A stretch of DNA of 64,000 nt from Sphingobacterium alkalisoli (GCF_005049105.1 NZ_SUKA01000002.1:679713-743712), one strand, 5' to 3'; shown: positions 8,886 through 17,054, counted from the first letter of the stretch. Numbers and translations: made by a program. Notes: generated from the letters alone by a model not told the origin.

Positions 8886-9817
8886 AGATAACAGGAACTT
8901 TTATTGACGAAATATCACACGATATTCCTCATCAAAATTGGGGCAAGGAAGAATGGGATAGAGATTTTGCGTATATGAAAGCAGTCGGTATCGATACCGT
9001 CATCATGATACGAAGTGGCTATCGTAAGTTTATTACGTATCCCTCGGTATATCTGATGGATAAATATGGTTGTTACAAGCCGCCAGTCGATCTGGTCGAA
9101 CTATACCTTGAACTGGCGTTGAAATACGAAATGAAATTTTATTTTGGTTTGTACGATAGTGGTTTCTATTGGGATACGGGTAATCTGCAACACGAAATCG
9201 ATGCCAATCAATTCGTGATTGAGGAGGTCTGGCAAAAGTATGGGCATTGGAAAAGTTTTGGAGGTTGGTATATCAGCACGGAAATCAGTAGGAAAACGAA
9301 AGGTGCAACGCATGCATTCAGAACCTTGGGCATGCAATGTAAAGCTGTGAGTGGAGGTTTACCCACATTTATATCTCCCTGGATTGATGGAAAGAAAGCA
9401 GTGATGGCCTCATCTGCTCAATTGAATAAGACGGATGCGGTATCAGTAATCGAACATGAAAGAGAATGGAGCGAAATTTTTGAAGGCATATCGGGAGCAG
9501 TGGACGCCGTTGCCTTTCAAGACGGACATATCGATTATGATGAATTGCCCGCATTTTTTGAAGTCAATAAGAAATTGGCCGATCAATATGGATTAGCATG
9601 CTGGACTAATGCCGAATCCTTCGATCGGGATATGCCTATCAAATTTTTACCAATCAAGTTTGAAAAACTGCGATTAAAGTTGGAAGCAGCCCGTCTAGCG
9701 GGGTACGACAAGGCAATAACCTTTGAGTTTTCTCACTTTATGAGTCCACAATCTGCCTATCTGCAAGCAGGTCATTTATATAATAGATACAAGGAATATT
9801 TAGAAACGTTGAAATAG
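8882..9817 (+). CDS. DUF4434-like TIM-barrel protein, possible glycoside hydrolase
   Basis: 311 aa from the ATG at 8882, which overlaps the upstream stop by an ATGA junction. There is no signal peptide, so it is predicted to be cytoplasmic. The opening MKITGTFIDEISHDIPHQNWG and the following WDRDFAYMKAVGIDTVIMIRSGYR match the DUF4434 pattern, a TIM-barrel family related to glycoside hydrolases. Candidate acidic residues include GGWYISTEIS and WTNAESFDRD, at positions where barrel hydrolases place catalytic carboxylates, but this is inference. The context between esterases and an epimerase suggests it cleaves or senses a small imported sugar derivative. Confidence 0.7.
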   Translation: MKITGTFIDEISHDIPHQNWGKEEWDRDFAYMKAVGIDTVIMIRSGYRKFITYPSVYLMDKYGCYKPPVDLVELYLELALKYEMKFYFGLYDSGFYWDTGNLQHEIDANQFVIEEVWQKYGHWKSFGGWYISTEISRKTKGATHAFRTLGMQCKAVSGGLPTFISPWIDGKKAVMASSAQLNKTDAVSVIEHEREWSEIFEGISGAVDAVAFQDGHIDYDELPAFFEVNKKLADQYGLACWTNAESFDRDMPIKFLPIKFEKLRLKLEAARLAGYDKAITFEFSHFMSPQSAYLQAGHLYNRYKEYLETLK

Positions 9818-9828
9818 TAGTAAAAGTA

Positions 9829-11007
9829 ATGAAAGAGTTTGCTGAAAGGTATAAGAGAGAATTGGTGGATAATGTAATGCCATTCTGGGTGCGGAACTCA
9901 AAGGACGAGACGCATGGTGGATTTTTTACCTGTTTGGAGCGCGATGGAAAAGTTTTTGATACCGATAAATTCATGTGGCTACAAGGACGACAGGTGTGGA
10001 CACTTTCGATGCTGTATAATCAAATGGAACAAAAGCCAGTGTGGAAGGAAATGGCCGAACAGGGGGCAGAATTTATGTTGAAAAATGGCCGCGACGCACA
10101 GGGCGATTGGTATTTTTCTTTGGATAGGAGTGGACGTCCATTAATGCAGTCTTATAATATCTTCTCCGACTGCTTCGCTAGCATGGGGCTAGGAGCACTT
10201 TATAAAGTAACGGGAAAGGATGAGCATGCAGAAGTAGCTTTTGATACTTTCAAGCGTATTCTAGCACGGCAAGATAATCCAAAGGGAAAATACAATAAGA
10301 TATACCCGGGTACACGTTCCTTAAAAGGGTTTTCTTTGCCCATGATATTGAGCAATTTAGCGTTGGAATTAGAGCATATTGTGGATGTTACTACGGTAGA
10401 ATCGTTGATTGACAAAGTCGTGTATGAAGTGATGGAGGTTTTCTATCAGTCCGATACCGGTCTCATCATGGAAAATGTACAGCTTAACGGAGCTTTTTCT
10501 GATTCATTTGAAGGGAGATTGGTTAATCCTGGACATATTATCGAAGCAATGTGGTTTATGATGGATATCGCCGATCGCAAATCTGATAAGGGATTGATGG
10601 ATAGATGTATCGATATCGCTTTACAGGCTCTAGAATTTGGTTGGGATGAGCAATATGGGGGTATTCTATACTTTAAGGATATTCACAATAAACCACCTCA
10701 GCAACTTGAATGGGATCAAAAATTGTGGTGGGTGCATGCAGAGGCGTTGGTTTGTATGGCAAAAGCATATGCCTACACAGGTAATGAGAAATGTAGAGTG
10801 TGGTTTGAAAAGTTAGATGCCTATTCTTTTGCTAATTTTTCCGACCCAACCTATGGTGAGTGGTTTGGGTATCTCAATCGCCAAGGTGAACCTTTATTAA
10901 CGTTAAAAGGCGGAAAATGGAAAGGTTGTTTCCACGTGCCGCGTGCATTGCATAAAGTGTATTCTGTTTTACAAGAAACCCCAATTTGTACCGCAATAAA
11001 AAGATAG
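9829..11007 (+). CDS. AGE-family N-acylglucosamine 2-epimerase-like enzyme
   Basis: 392 aa, full length for the AGE (alpha6/alpha6-barrel) family. Conserved stretches are GGFFTCLERDG, WLQGRQVWTLSMLY, NPGHIIEAMWFM, KLWWVHAEALV and GCFHVPRALH; the last closely matches renin-binding protein-type GlcNAc 2-epimerases. The expected reaction is interconversion of ManNAc and GlcNAc, though mannose or cellobiose epimerases share the fold. It is cytoplasmic and is followed by a glucosamine-6-phosphate deaminase homologue, consistent with an amino-sugar pathway. No kinase or NagA-type deacetylase gene is seen inside the window, so the route must use enzymes encoded elsewhere. Confidence 0.82.
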   Translation: MKEFAERYKRELVDNVMPFWVRNSKDETHGGFFTCLERDGKVFDTDKFMWLQGRQVWTLSMLYNQMEQKPVWKEMAEQGAEFMLKNGRDAQGDWYFSLDRSGRPLMQSYNIFSDCFASMGLGALYKVTGKDEHAEVAFDTFKRILARQDNPKGKYNKIYPGTRSLKGFSLPMILSNLALELEHIVDVTTVESLIDKVVYEVMEVFYQSDTGLIMENVQLNGAFSDSFEGRLVNPGHIIEAMWFMMDIADRKSDKGLMDRCIDIALQALEFGWDEQYGGILYFKDIHNKPPQQLEWDQKLWWVHAEALVCMAKAYAYTGNEKCRVWFEKLDAYSFANFSDPTYGEWFGYLNRQGEPLLTLKGGKWKGCFHVPRALHKVYSVLQETPICTAIKR

Positions 11008-11009
11008 TA

Positions 11010-12929
11010 ATGAAAAGGCTTAATTTGTTGGAAGAGACACGTTTCGAAAAAATTCCTTTGCAGGTATTTGAAACTTCAGAGCAGGCTTCTCTAGCTGTAG
11101 CGGCGCGCATTGCTCGACTTGTCTTCGAAAAAAAGGAGAAAGGTGAAAAGGCTATTCTAGGCTTCGCAACAGGTGCTACTCCTATTCCTGTCTACAGGGA
11201 GCTTGTACGGCTTCATCAAGAGGAAAACCTAAGTTTTAAACATGTGGTTACCTTCAATCTCGATGAATATTATCCTATGCAACCTGCAGCGGATCAGAGT
11301 TATGTAGCTTTTATGCGCAGACACCTGTTTGATCACGTAGATATTCTTGAGGAAAATATCCATATTCCTGACGGGACCGCACAGTATGTGCATCGGTTTT
11401 GTATAGAATATGAAGAACAGATAAGTACGTATGGAGGACTGGATATCCAACTGCTAGGTATTGGTCGTACCGGTCATATTGGTTTTAATGAACCTGGATC
11501 CGCACCGAATTCAGGAACGCGCTTAGTGACGTTAGACGATTTGACAAGACGGGATGCGTCGGCCTATTTTGGTGGTAAGGAAAATGTACCCCAAAAAGCC
11601 ATCACGATGGGAATCGGAACGATTTTCAAGGCGAAAGAAATTATCTTGATGGCTTGGGGAGCGAATAAAGCGGACATCGTGAAGCAAGCCGTGGAAAGCG
11701 ATGTTTCGACGGAAGTTCCAGCATCATATTTGCAGTTGTCAAATCACGCTGAGTTTGTTTTAGATAGAGAAGCATCATCATTATTGACACGGTTTGATAC
11801 ACCGTGGCTCGTTAAAGATGTCCTGTGGTCCGACCAATTGATTAGAAAAGCCGTGTTATGGCTGTCGTTGCATCTTGGAAAAGCTATTTTGAAACTGACA
11901 GACGATGATTATAATACACATGGGATGGCACAATTAATCACTGAAAAAGGTCCAGCTTATACCATTAATATTCGCGTTTTCAATGAATTGCAACGAACGA
12001 TTACAGGATGGCCGGGAGGAAAACCCGATGTCGACGATTCCAATAGACCGGAAAGAGCGACGCCTGCTTACAAAAATGTGTTACTCTTTTCTCCCCATCC
12101 CGATGACGACGTGATATCGATGGGAGGTACTTTCATTCGATTAGCAGACCAAGGTCATCATGTCCATGTTGCTTATCAGACCTCTGGTAATACAGCCGTT
12201 TGGGATGATGATGTGTTACGTTATTTGGAGTTTATTATCGATTTTGCCACGGCTATCGGAGATGATCGCGGTATTACGCGAGAAATTTATCAACAGGCCC
12301 GGAATTTTTTTGCGGGGAAAAAACCCAACCAAAGTGATCCGGAGGTTATTCGGACCGTTAAAGGATTGATTCGAAAAGGCGAAGCGATTGCTGGAGCTCG
12401 ATTTGTAGGTCTTCCGGACGACCGTATCCATTTTCAGAACTTGCCATTTTATGATCGGGGGAAATTCTCGAAAGATATTAATTTCGAAGATGATATTGCG
12501 CAAACAATAATCCTGTTGCGTCATGTTAAGCCGCATCAGGTTTTTGCTGCGGGTGATTTTGCGGATCCGCACGGAACGCACAAGGTTTGTTTTGATATTA
12601 TTCTACAAGCACTGTTGAGGTTGCGACAAACTGATGAATGGGCAAAAGATTGTTGGTTGTGGTTATACCGTGGCGCTTGGCATGAATACCCGATTCACGA
12701 AATTGAAATGGCTGTTCCCTTGTCCCCTCAGGAGGTTAAACGAAAAAGAAATGCCATTTTTAAACACCAGTCCCAAAAGGATATCCCAGTGTTTCCAGGC
12801 GATGATCCGAGGGAATTTTGGGTTCGCGCAGAAGATCGTACCCGCGAGACTGCCGCGATGTATCATCAGCTTGGCCTTGCGGATTATGAAGCCATAGAAG
12901 CATTTGTACGTTGGCATTTTGATGATTAA
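11010..12929 (+). CDS. Glucosamine-6-phosphate deaminase (NagB-like) fused to PIG-L/LmbE deacetylase domain
   Basis: 639 aa from the ATG at 11010; a TTG at 10986 would overlap the previous gene. Residues ~1-270 form a NagB-like domain: GFATGATPIPVY (phosphate loop), FNLDEYYPM (Asp85) and GIGRTGHIGFNEPGS (His156, Glu161). Residues ~355-639 form a PIG-L domain with SPHPDDDVISMGG and DPHGTHK, the usual metal-binding motifs of N-acetylglucosaminyl deacetylases. The same two-domain architecture is known in other Bacteroidota. The expected role is conversion of GlcN-6-P to fructose-6-P plus ammonia, with the second domain possibly removing the N-acetyl group. At the position of E. coli NagB Asp141 this protein has Thr154. 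Confidence 0.88.
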   Translation: MKRLNLLEETRFEKIPLQVFETSEQASLAVAARIARLVFEKKEKGEKAILGFATGATPIPVYRELVRLHQEENLSFKHVVTFNLDEYYPMQPAADQSYVAFMRRHLFDHVDILEENIHIPDGTAQYVHRFCIEYEEQISTYGGLDIQLLGIGRTGHIGFNEPGSAPNSGTRLVTLDDLTRRDASAYFGGKENVPQKAITMGIGTIFKAKEIILMAWGANKADIVKQAVESDVSTEVPASYLQLSNHAEFVLDREASSLLTRFDTPWLVKDVLWSDQLIRKAVLWLSLHLGKAILKLTDDDYNTHGMAQLITEKGPAYTINIRVFNELQRTITGWPGGKPDVDDSNRPERATPAYKNVLLFSPHPDDDVISMGGTFIRLADQGHHVHVAYQTSGNTAVWDDDVLRYLEFIIDFATAIGDDRGITREIYQQARNFFAGKKPNQSDPEVIRTVKGLIRKGEAIAGARFVGLPDDRIHFQNLPFYDRGKFSKDINFEDDIAQTIILLRHVKPHQVFAAGDFADPHGTHKVCFDIILQALLRLRQTDEWAKDCWLWLYRGAWHEYPIHEIEMAVPLSPQEVKRKRNAIFKHQSQKDIPVFPGDDPREFWVRAEDRTRETAAMYHQLGLADYEAIEAFVRWHFDD

Positions 12930-13154
12930 ATTAGTGCTGTTTTACTGCGGGTTAATTGTATGCCTGGTATCGTTAATTCGCGAGAAAGAGATGATATGTA
13001 ATTGTGTTCTGCAGCCTTTTATGGTGTCATCTGTTGTATGAAAAGAAGTTCGTATAGATTATATGACGAAGGTATAAAGGGAAAAGTAGAGCGAGCGGTG
13101 ATAAGATTTTTATGCTACAGTATAAGGAAGCCCTATAAGGATGAAATATAATAA
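12930..13154. other. Intergenic stretch without recognised gene
   Basis: Together with the terminator that follows, this makes a 316-bp gap between the catabolic operon and the convergent XRE/pentapeptide gene. I see no plausible coding frame, tRNA or repeat in it. Confidence 0.5.
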
Positions 13155-13190
13155 TAAAAACCGTTGATAAATGTCAGCGGTTTTTATTTG
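13155..13190. terminator. Bidirectional rho-independent terminator
   Basis: The arms CCGTTGA and TCAGCGG form a 7-bp stem with one G-T pair and a 6-base loop. They are preceded by an A-run and followed by TTTTTATTTG. It lies between two convergent genes and can end transcripts from both sides. Confidence 0.75.
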
Positions 13191-13245
13191 TTTGTCGTAA
13201 ATTTCTTGAAGAGACACTATTCTGCAATAATTCCATTTTGTAATA

Positions 13246-14253
13246 TTACTCCAGTGATTCTTCTGGCGTTAACAAAGTGATACCAGTTAAATCTGCATTG
13301 CCTTGTTTTAGAAATTCATAGGTTATCCGGTCTGCTTTGCAGTCTATAAACTGGGTTCGTTTCAATTTTTTGTTGTTTTTAAAGAAAGTGTTAATAAGCG
13401 TTGCTTTTTGGAATGTCACTCGGGTAAATTCGCAGTTTTCAAAATAGCAGTCTTCCAACGTATCGGTAAAAGTAATATCGGCAATCTGTGTATCAACAAA
13501 AGAAGTGTGGTTCCAAACCGCGTTTACAATTGTATTTCTCTCCAAATCACCAGATTTGCCCGCCACTCCAGTAAAACCTCCAGATTTAATCACTACTCTG
13601 GTAAAATCGACGCCCGTAAAATTGCAGCCGTATGTATAGCTTTCTAAAAATTTTGTTCCGGTAAAATTGACACTGGAGAAATCGCAGCTGTTGATATGGC
13701 TTCGTGAAAATTCAGTATTATTTAGTGAACAGGCCTTAAATATATTGTTGTTTAAATGAGAATTCTGAATGTGACTGTTCTGGATATCGGAACCTGAAAA
13801 GTCACAGCTATCAATATTATTGCTTTTTAGAAGAAGTCCAGCCAAATCAGAACCAATAAACTTGCAACGTTGCATATTGGATGAACTAAATTTTTCATGT
13901 AGGTTTTCTAATCCGGAAAAGTTAGCGTCGACCCAGTTTCCACGCGACATATTCCAGCTAAGTTTTTCCGTTTGTTTTTCGGCTTGCAAGTCAGCCGATT
14001 GCTTTATTAAGGACTCACTAGGTCTCTTTTCAATGGCTGAGGACTGGAAGTTATCTGAAAAATAATTTAAGTCAACCCCCAGAATTTCGGCAAGACGGTT
14101 AAAGGTAGTGATGTCTGGCATTGATTCTCCACGTTCCCACTTCCCGACAGCCTGTGGACTAATGAATAAATACTCAGCGAGCTGAGCCTGAGAGATGTTT
14201 AATTTCTTCCGTGCTTCGGCAATTTTATTGCCAATCATTTTTGTTTCTAGCAT
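13246..14253 (-). CDS. XRE-type HTH regulator with pentapeptide-repeat domain
   Basis: 335 aa. Residues ~7-65 are an XRE helix-turn-helix (IAEARKKLNISQAQLAEYLF, then SPQAVGKWERGESMPD). From ~105 to ~300 come many five-residue pentapeptide repeats (for example CDFSGSDI, CDFSSVNFTG, CNFTGVDFT), which fold as a right-handed quadrilateral beta-helix. The HTH predicts DNA binding. The helix may bind a ligand or partner, or mimic DNA as some pentapeptide proteins do, but which is unknown. It is divergent from the kdp operon, and four copies of a short motif lie in the shared upstream region, so autoregulation or control of the neighbouring transcript is plausible. Confidence 0.85.
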   Translation of the reverse strand: MLETKMIGNKIAEARKKLNISQAQLAEYLFISPQAVGKWERGESMPDITTFNRLAEILGVDLNYFSDNFQSSAIEKRPSESLIKQSADLQAEKQTEKLSWNMSRGNWVDANFSGLENLHEKFSSSNMQRCKFIGSDLAGLLLKSNNIDSCDFSGSDIQNSHIQNSHLNNNIFKACSLNNTEFSRSHINSCDFSSVNFTGTKFLESYTYGCNFTGVDFTRVVIKSGGFTGVAGKSGDLERNTIVNAVWNHTSFVDTQIADITFTDTLEDCYFENCEFTRVTFQKATLINTFFKNNKKLKRTQFIDCKADRITYEFLKQGNADLTGITLLTPEESLE

Positions 14254-14274
14254 ATGTACAATTTTTTAATGTAA

Positions 14275-14306
14275 CAAAGATATTTTGAAGCATATCTAGA
14301 ATCAAA
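14275..14306 (-). promoter_or_regulatory. Bacteroidota-type promoter of the XRE/pentapeptide gene
   Basis: Read on the minus strand, TTTG (14306-14303) is followed after 20 bases by TATCTTTG (14282-14275), which matches the Bacteroidota -33/-7 consensus TTTG-N19-21-TAnnTTTG. The start codon is at 14253, giving a short leader of roughly 15 bases. Confidence 0.65.
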
Positions 14307-14317
14307 AGATATCAGTT

Positions 14318-14368
14318 ACTTCTAGTTGTAAAGTATACTACTTTTAGTTGCTTTCAACAACCAAAAGT
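14318..14368. repeat. Cluster of ACTTYTAGTTG motifs, possible operator
   Basis: ACTTCTAGTTG occurs at 14318-14328, ACTTTTAGTTG at 14340-14350 (22 bp on, about two helical turns) and an inverted copy CAACCAAAAGT at 14358-14368. A further copy (CTTCTAGTTG) lies at 14469-14478. The cluster sits immediately upstream of the -33 element of the XRE gene, where a repressor or activator would bind. Confidence 0.45.
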
Positions 14369-14381
14369 AGTATATTTTTTT
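14334..14381 (+). terminator. Strong rho-independent terminator or attenuator
   Basis: Arms TATACTACTTTT (14334-14345) and AAAAGTAGTATA (14363-14374) pair perfectly over 12 bp, with an inner GTTG/CAAC pairing, and are followed by seven T. It points toward the kdp operon although no plus-strand gene lies just upstream, so it may attenuate a kdp leader or end a small RNA. Confidence 0.6.
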
Positions 14382-14402
14382 AGACTATCATTTCGAGAAT
14401 GA

Positions 14403-14427
14403 CCCTATCAAAATGAGAGGGTTTTTT
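14403..14427 (+). terminator. Second rho-independent terminator-like hairpin
   Basis: CCCTATCA and TGAGAGGG form an 8-bp stem with one mismatch and a 3-base loop, followed by TTTTTT. It lies 22 bp after the previous hairpin and upstream of the first kdp-linked small gene. Confidence 0.55.
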
Positions 14428-14536
14428 AGTCCACGATCTTCCTGATTATTTCATAGTAACCTCATTATCTTCTAGTTGAATTTTATTTTTTTATTTGGAA
14501 TGCAATTTGGCATAGCACGAGTAAAGAAATAAAAAA

Positions 14537-14680
14537 ATGAGAAAAAGAAATGTGAAACGGAAAGAAAGAAAAGAAGCTCCTTCGTTTCCAAAATGGCTCA
14601 GATCATATCATTTCTTGCTTCTTGCATTGGTCGTGATGTTAATTTTTGGGGCTTTTATGAAATATATGAATGAAGTATAA
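14537..14680 (+). CDS. Small basic single-pass membrane peptide (47 aa) upstream of kdp
   Basis: The ATG at 14537 opens a 47-codon frame. The first ~15 residues are strongly basic (MRKRNVKRKERKE), then comes one hydrophobic segment, YHFLLLALVVMLIFGAFM (residues ~24-41), and a short tail. The positive-inside rule predicts a cytoplasmic N-terminus. It is the first gene of the kdp transcript, 16 bp before another tiny membrane peptide. I do not recognise a family; a regulatory or assembly role for the Kdp complex is inferred only from position. Such a short frame could arise by chance, but its basic-then-hydrophobic layout and operon position favour a real gene. Confidence 0.55.
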   Translation: MRKRNVKRKERKEAPSFPKWLRSYHFLLLALVVMLIFGAFMKYMNEV

Positions 14681-14696
14681 ATAAAATATATAAAAA

Positions 14697-14780
14697 ATGA
14701 TAACAATAGTTTTAGTGCTGGCTGGCTTAGCCTGTTTTGGTTTGTTTTTTAAGGCAATCGATTGGTTCGAGAAAATTTAA
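14697..14780 (+). CDS. Tiny membrane peptide (27 aa) upstream of kdp
   Basis: The ATG at 14697 encodes one hydrophobic helix (MITIVLVLAGLACFGLFF) followed by KAIDWFEKI. In size and layout it resembles KdpF, but it lacks the KPEKF tail that the later KdpF candidate has. It may be a second KdpF-like stabiliser of KdpA or an unrelated small membrane peptide. The call rests on position in the operon and on hydrophobicity. Confidence 0.55.
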   Translation: MITIVLVLAGLACFGLFFKAIDWFEKI

Positions 14781-14819
14781 AAAGGTCAATGCGTAAATAA
14801 TACAGAAAGAAATAAACAG

Positions 14820-15179
14820 ATGAAAACGAAAATTATAAATACCATACTCCAATGGACTCCTGAAGCTGCCGGTCTCCTTCCAGATATTGAGCATATGGAC
14901 GATACTGTAGCAGACTATCAGCTGCTGCATAAACTGGCAGAAGTCTGTATGCAGAAAATCAACTCCGGATCAGAAGATGAACTGGAACGTGCGCAGGAAA
15001 TAACAAAGGTGATTAATCTGCTGTATCAGGGCGGTAATCAGTACACACGAAATGCAATAGAAAATGAGTTCTTGACTGAAATCTCACTTGAAGAAAGTCC
15101 AGGTAGTCTAAAAAAACACTTAGACCTTTTTCCAAGTGAATTAAGAAAAGGATATTTAAAAACAATCTTGGAAAATTAA
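14820..15179 (+). CDS. Conserved-looking 119-aa cytoplasmic protein in kdp operon
   Basis: Helix-rich soluble protein with no signal peptide or membrane segment. The visible text includes WTPEAAGLLPDIEHMDD near the N-terminus and LEESPGSLKKHLDLFPSELR near the C-terminus. I do not recognise it with confidence. It lies 39 bp after the second small peptide and 5 bp before kdpF, so it is cotranscribed with the transporter. It could be a regulator or accessory protein of Kdp, but no motif shows this. Confidence 0.65.
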   Translation: MKTKIINTILQWTPEAAGLLPDIEHMDDTVADYQLLHKLAEVCMQKINSGSEDELERAQEITKVINLLYQGGNQYTRNAIENEFLTEISLEESPGSLKKHLDLFPSELRKGYLKTILEN

Positions 15180-15184
15180 AAATT

Positions 15185-15262
15185 ATGACCGCATTATTCA
15201 TAGTAGCCATAGGTGTATTTGTTTACATCTGCTACGTATTACTCAAACCGGAAAAATTTTAA
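15185..15262 (+). CDS. kdpF: KdpF, small subunit of the K+-transporting ATPase
   Basis: 25 aa: one hydrophobic helix followed by LLKPEKF. The KPEKF/PERF ending after a single helix is the mark of KdpF, which packs against KdpA and stabilises the KdpFABC complex in the inner membrane. It ends 81 bp before kdpA. The intervening space holds a purine-rich inverted repeat. Confidence 0.8.
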   Translation: MTALFIVAIGVFVYICYVLLKPEKF

Positions 15263-15264
15263 AT

Positions 15265-15330
15265 CAGTGAAAAGCTTTTAGTAAGAAGTGAAAAGGATAG
15301 TCACCTCTTACTGCTTACCTTTCACTTAAA
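15265..15330. repeat. Purine-rich imperfect inverted repeat between kdpF and kdpA
   Basis: Left arm text AGTGAAAAG...AGTAAGAAGTGAAA faces a right arm TCACCTCTTACTGC...CTTTCACTT. The arms are rich in AGTGAAA on one side and TTTCACTT on the other and can form a long stem. A similar element lies inside kdpB at about 18098-18165. Confidence 0.55.
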
Positions 15331-15343
15331 ACAAAAATAAAAA

Positions 15344-17032
15344 ATGAATACAGAAGTTTTAGGAATAATCGTCATGTTTACCCTGTCGATATTGCTGGCA
15401 ATACCACTGGGTAAATACATTGCAAGAGTTTATGGTGGTGAAAAAACGCTACTCGATCCGGTCTTCAATCCGGTAGAAAGATTTTTTTATAAGATCAGCG
15501 GTATTAAGCCACAGACAGAAATGAACTGGAAACAGCACATGGTAGCGCTGCTCACCATTAACATGATCTGGTTCCTTCTAGGGATGCTTATTTTGATGAC
15601 TCAGGGAAACCTGCCGTTGAATCCGGATAAAAACGCAAGTATGTCAGCCGATCTGGCTTTTAATACCGTAATCTCGTTTGTGGTGAACTGCAATCTGCAG
15701 CACTATTCCGGAGAATCAGGACTAAGCTACCTAGGACAGTATTGGCTAATGTTCTTGCAATTTGTAAGTGCCGGAACAGGAATGGCAGCTGCTGTAGTAG
15801 TGTTCAGGGCATTCCGGGATAAATCGGCAACAAGTTTAGGAAACTTTTACAACTACTTTGTAAAATCATGTACCCGCGTACTGCTACCTATCTCGTTTGT
15901 TGTGGCCATTATCCTTGCTTTTGAGGGTACGCCGATGACCTTCGAAGGAAAAGATACCATTACTACATTACAAGGTGATAACATTGAAGTATCCAGAGGT
16001 CCGGCTGCTGCATTTGTTCCGATCAAACACGTTGGAACTAACGGAGGAGGATTTTTTGGAGTAAACTCCGCCCATCCCTTCGAAAATCCATCATATCTAT
16101 CTAATATGGTAGAAATGATCGCTCAGCTCCTCGTGCCAATGGCTATGATCTTCGCATTTGGTTATTTTATCAGAAGAAGAAAATTGTCGTGGATGATCTT
16201 TGGCGTGATGACAGTGGGTTTCCTGATGCTTGCTGTTCCGAGTATTAATATGGAAATGAACGGTAATCCGGCGATTGCTGCCATGGGGATAGATAATTCT
16301 CTTGGAGCAATGGAAGGAAAGGAAGTACGTGTAGGAGCTCCCGCATCAGGTTTTTGGAGCATCGTCACGACCGTGATCTCTACCGGTTCGGTCAATTCCA
16401 TGCATGACAGTTCCATGCCTTTGTCCGGAATGAATGAGTTACTAGCCATGATGATCAACAGTTTCTATGGTGGTGTAGGTGTTGGAATCCTGAACTTTTT
16501 TGTCTTTATCATTCTTGCTGTTTTTATCAGTGGCTTGATGGTGGGAAGAACACCGGAGTTCCTAGGTAAAAAAGTCGAAGCTCGGGAAATGAAAATTGCC
16601 ATGATTATTGCTCTGTTACATCCTTTTCTCATACTGGTCGGTACCGCATTAGCGGCAGCACTGCCACAGTATACAATGGACAGCTTAAACAATCCTGGAT
16701 TCCATGGCTTGAGCGAAATGCTCTATGAATACACATCCTCATCCGCGAACAACGGTAGTGGTTTTGAAGGTTTGGGAGATAACACAATTTGGTGGAACAT
16801 TAGTACCGGCTTTGTGCTTATCCTATCCCGTTTCTTACCGATTATTGGCCCGGTCGCAATAGCAGGTTTATTGGCAGAGAAGAAATTTATCCCCGAAGGT
16901 GAGGGAACACTGAAAACCGACACGTCCACATTTGGACTGATGGTATTTGCTGTAATCGCGATCGTAGCAGCGTTGGCATTCTTCCCGGTATTGGCGTTAG
17001 GCCCTATTGCAGAATACTTTTCACTTTATTAA
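15344..17032 (+). CDS. kdpA: KdpA, potassium-binding subunit of K+-transporting ATPase
   Basis: 562 aa, the normal KdpA length, with about ten hydrophobic segments. Family motifs include FVSAGTGMAAAVVVFRAF, GTNGGGFFGVNSAHPFENP (part of the selectivity filter region), VSTGSVNSMHDS-like text and PLSGMNELLAMMIN. KdpA forms the K+-selective channel-like part of the high-affinity KdpFABC pump, which imports K+ at low external concentration. It is followed 22 bp later by kdpB. Nothing looks truncated. Confidence 0.97.
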   Translation: MNTEVLGIIVMFTLSILLAIPLGKYIARVYGGEKTLLDPVFNPVERFFYKISGIKPQTEMNWKQHMVALLTINMIWFLLGMLILMTQGNLPLNPDKNASMSADLAFNTVISFVVNCNLQHYSGESGLSYLGQYWLMFLQFVSAGTGMAAAVVVFRAFRDKSATSLGNFYNYFVKSCTRVLLPISFVVAIILAFEGTPMTFEGKDTITTLQGDNIEVSRGPAAAFVPIKHVGTNGGGFFGVNSAHPFENPSYLSNMVEMIAQLLVPMAMIFAFGYFIRRRKLSWMIFGVMTVGFLMLAVPSINMEMNGNPAIAAMGIDNSLGAMEGKEVRVGAPASGFWSIVTTVISTGSVNSMHDSSMPLSGMNELLAMMINSFYGGVGVGILNFFVFIILAVFISGLMVGRTPEFLGKKVEAREMKIAMIIALLHPFLILVGTALAAALPQYTMDSLNNPGFHGLSEMLYEYTSSSANNGSGFEGLGDNTIWWNISTGFVLILSRFLPIIGPVAIAGLLAEKKFIPEGEGTLKTDTSTFGLMVFAVIAIVAALAFFPVLALGPIAEYFSLY

Positions 17033-17054
17033 AAATTGATTAAAGAAATTAAAA

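Noticed and set aside
10986..11009. TTG start for the NagB/PIG-L gene
   Set aside because: It overlaps the end of the epimerase gene, while the ATG at 11010 begins with the usual NagB N-terminus.
14495..14515. A sigma-54-like promoter upstream of kdp (TTGGAATGCAATTTGGCA)
   Set aside because: The spacing is one base too long: the -24 GG and the -12 GC are 11 rather than 10 bases apart, so it does not fit the consensus.
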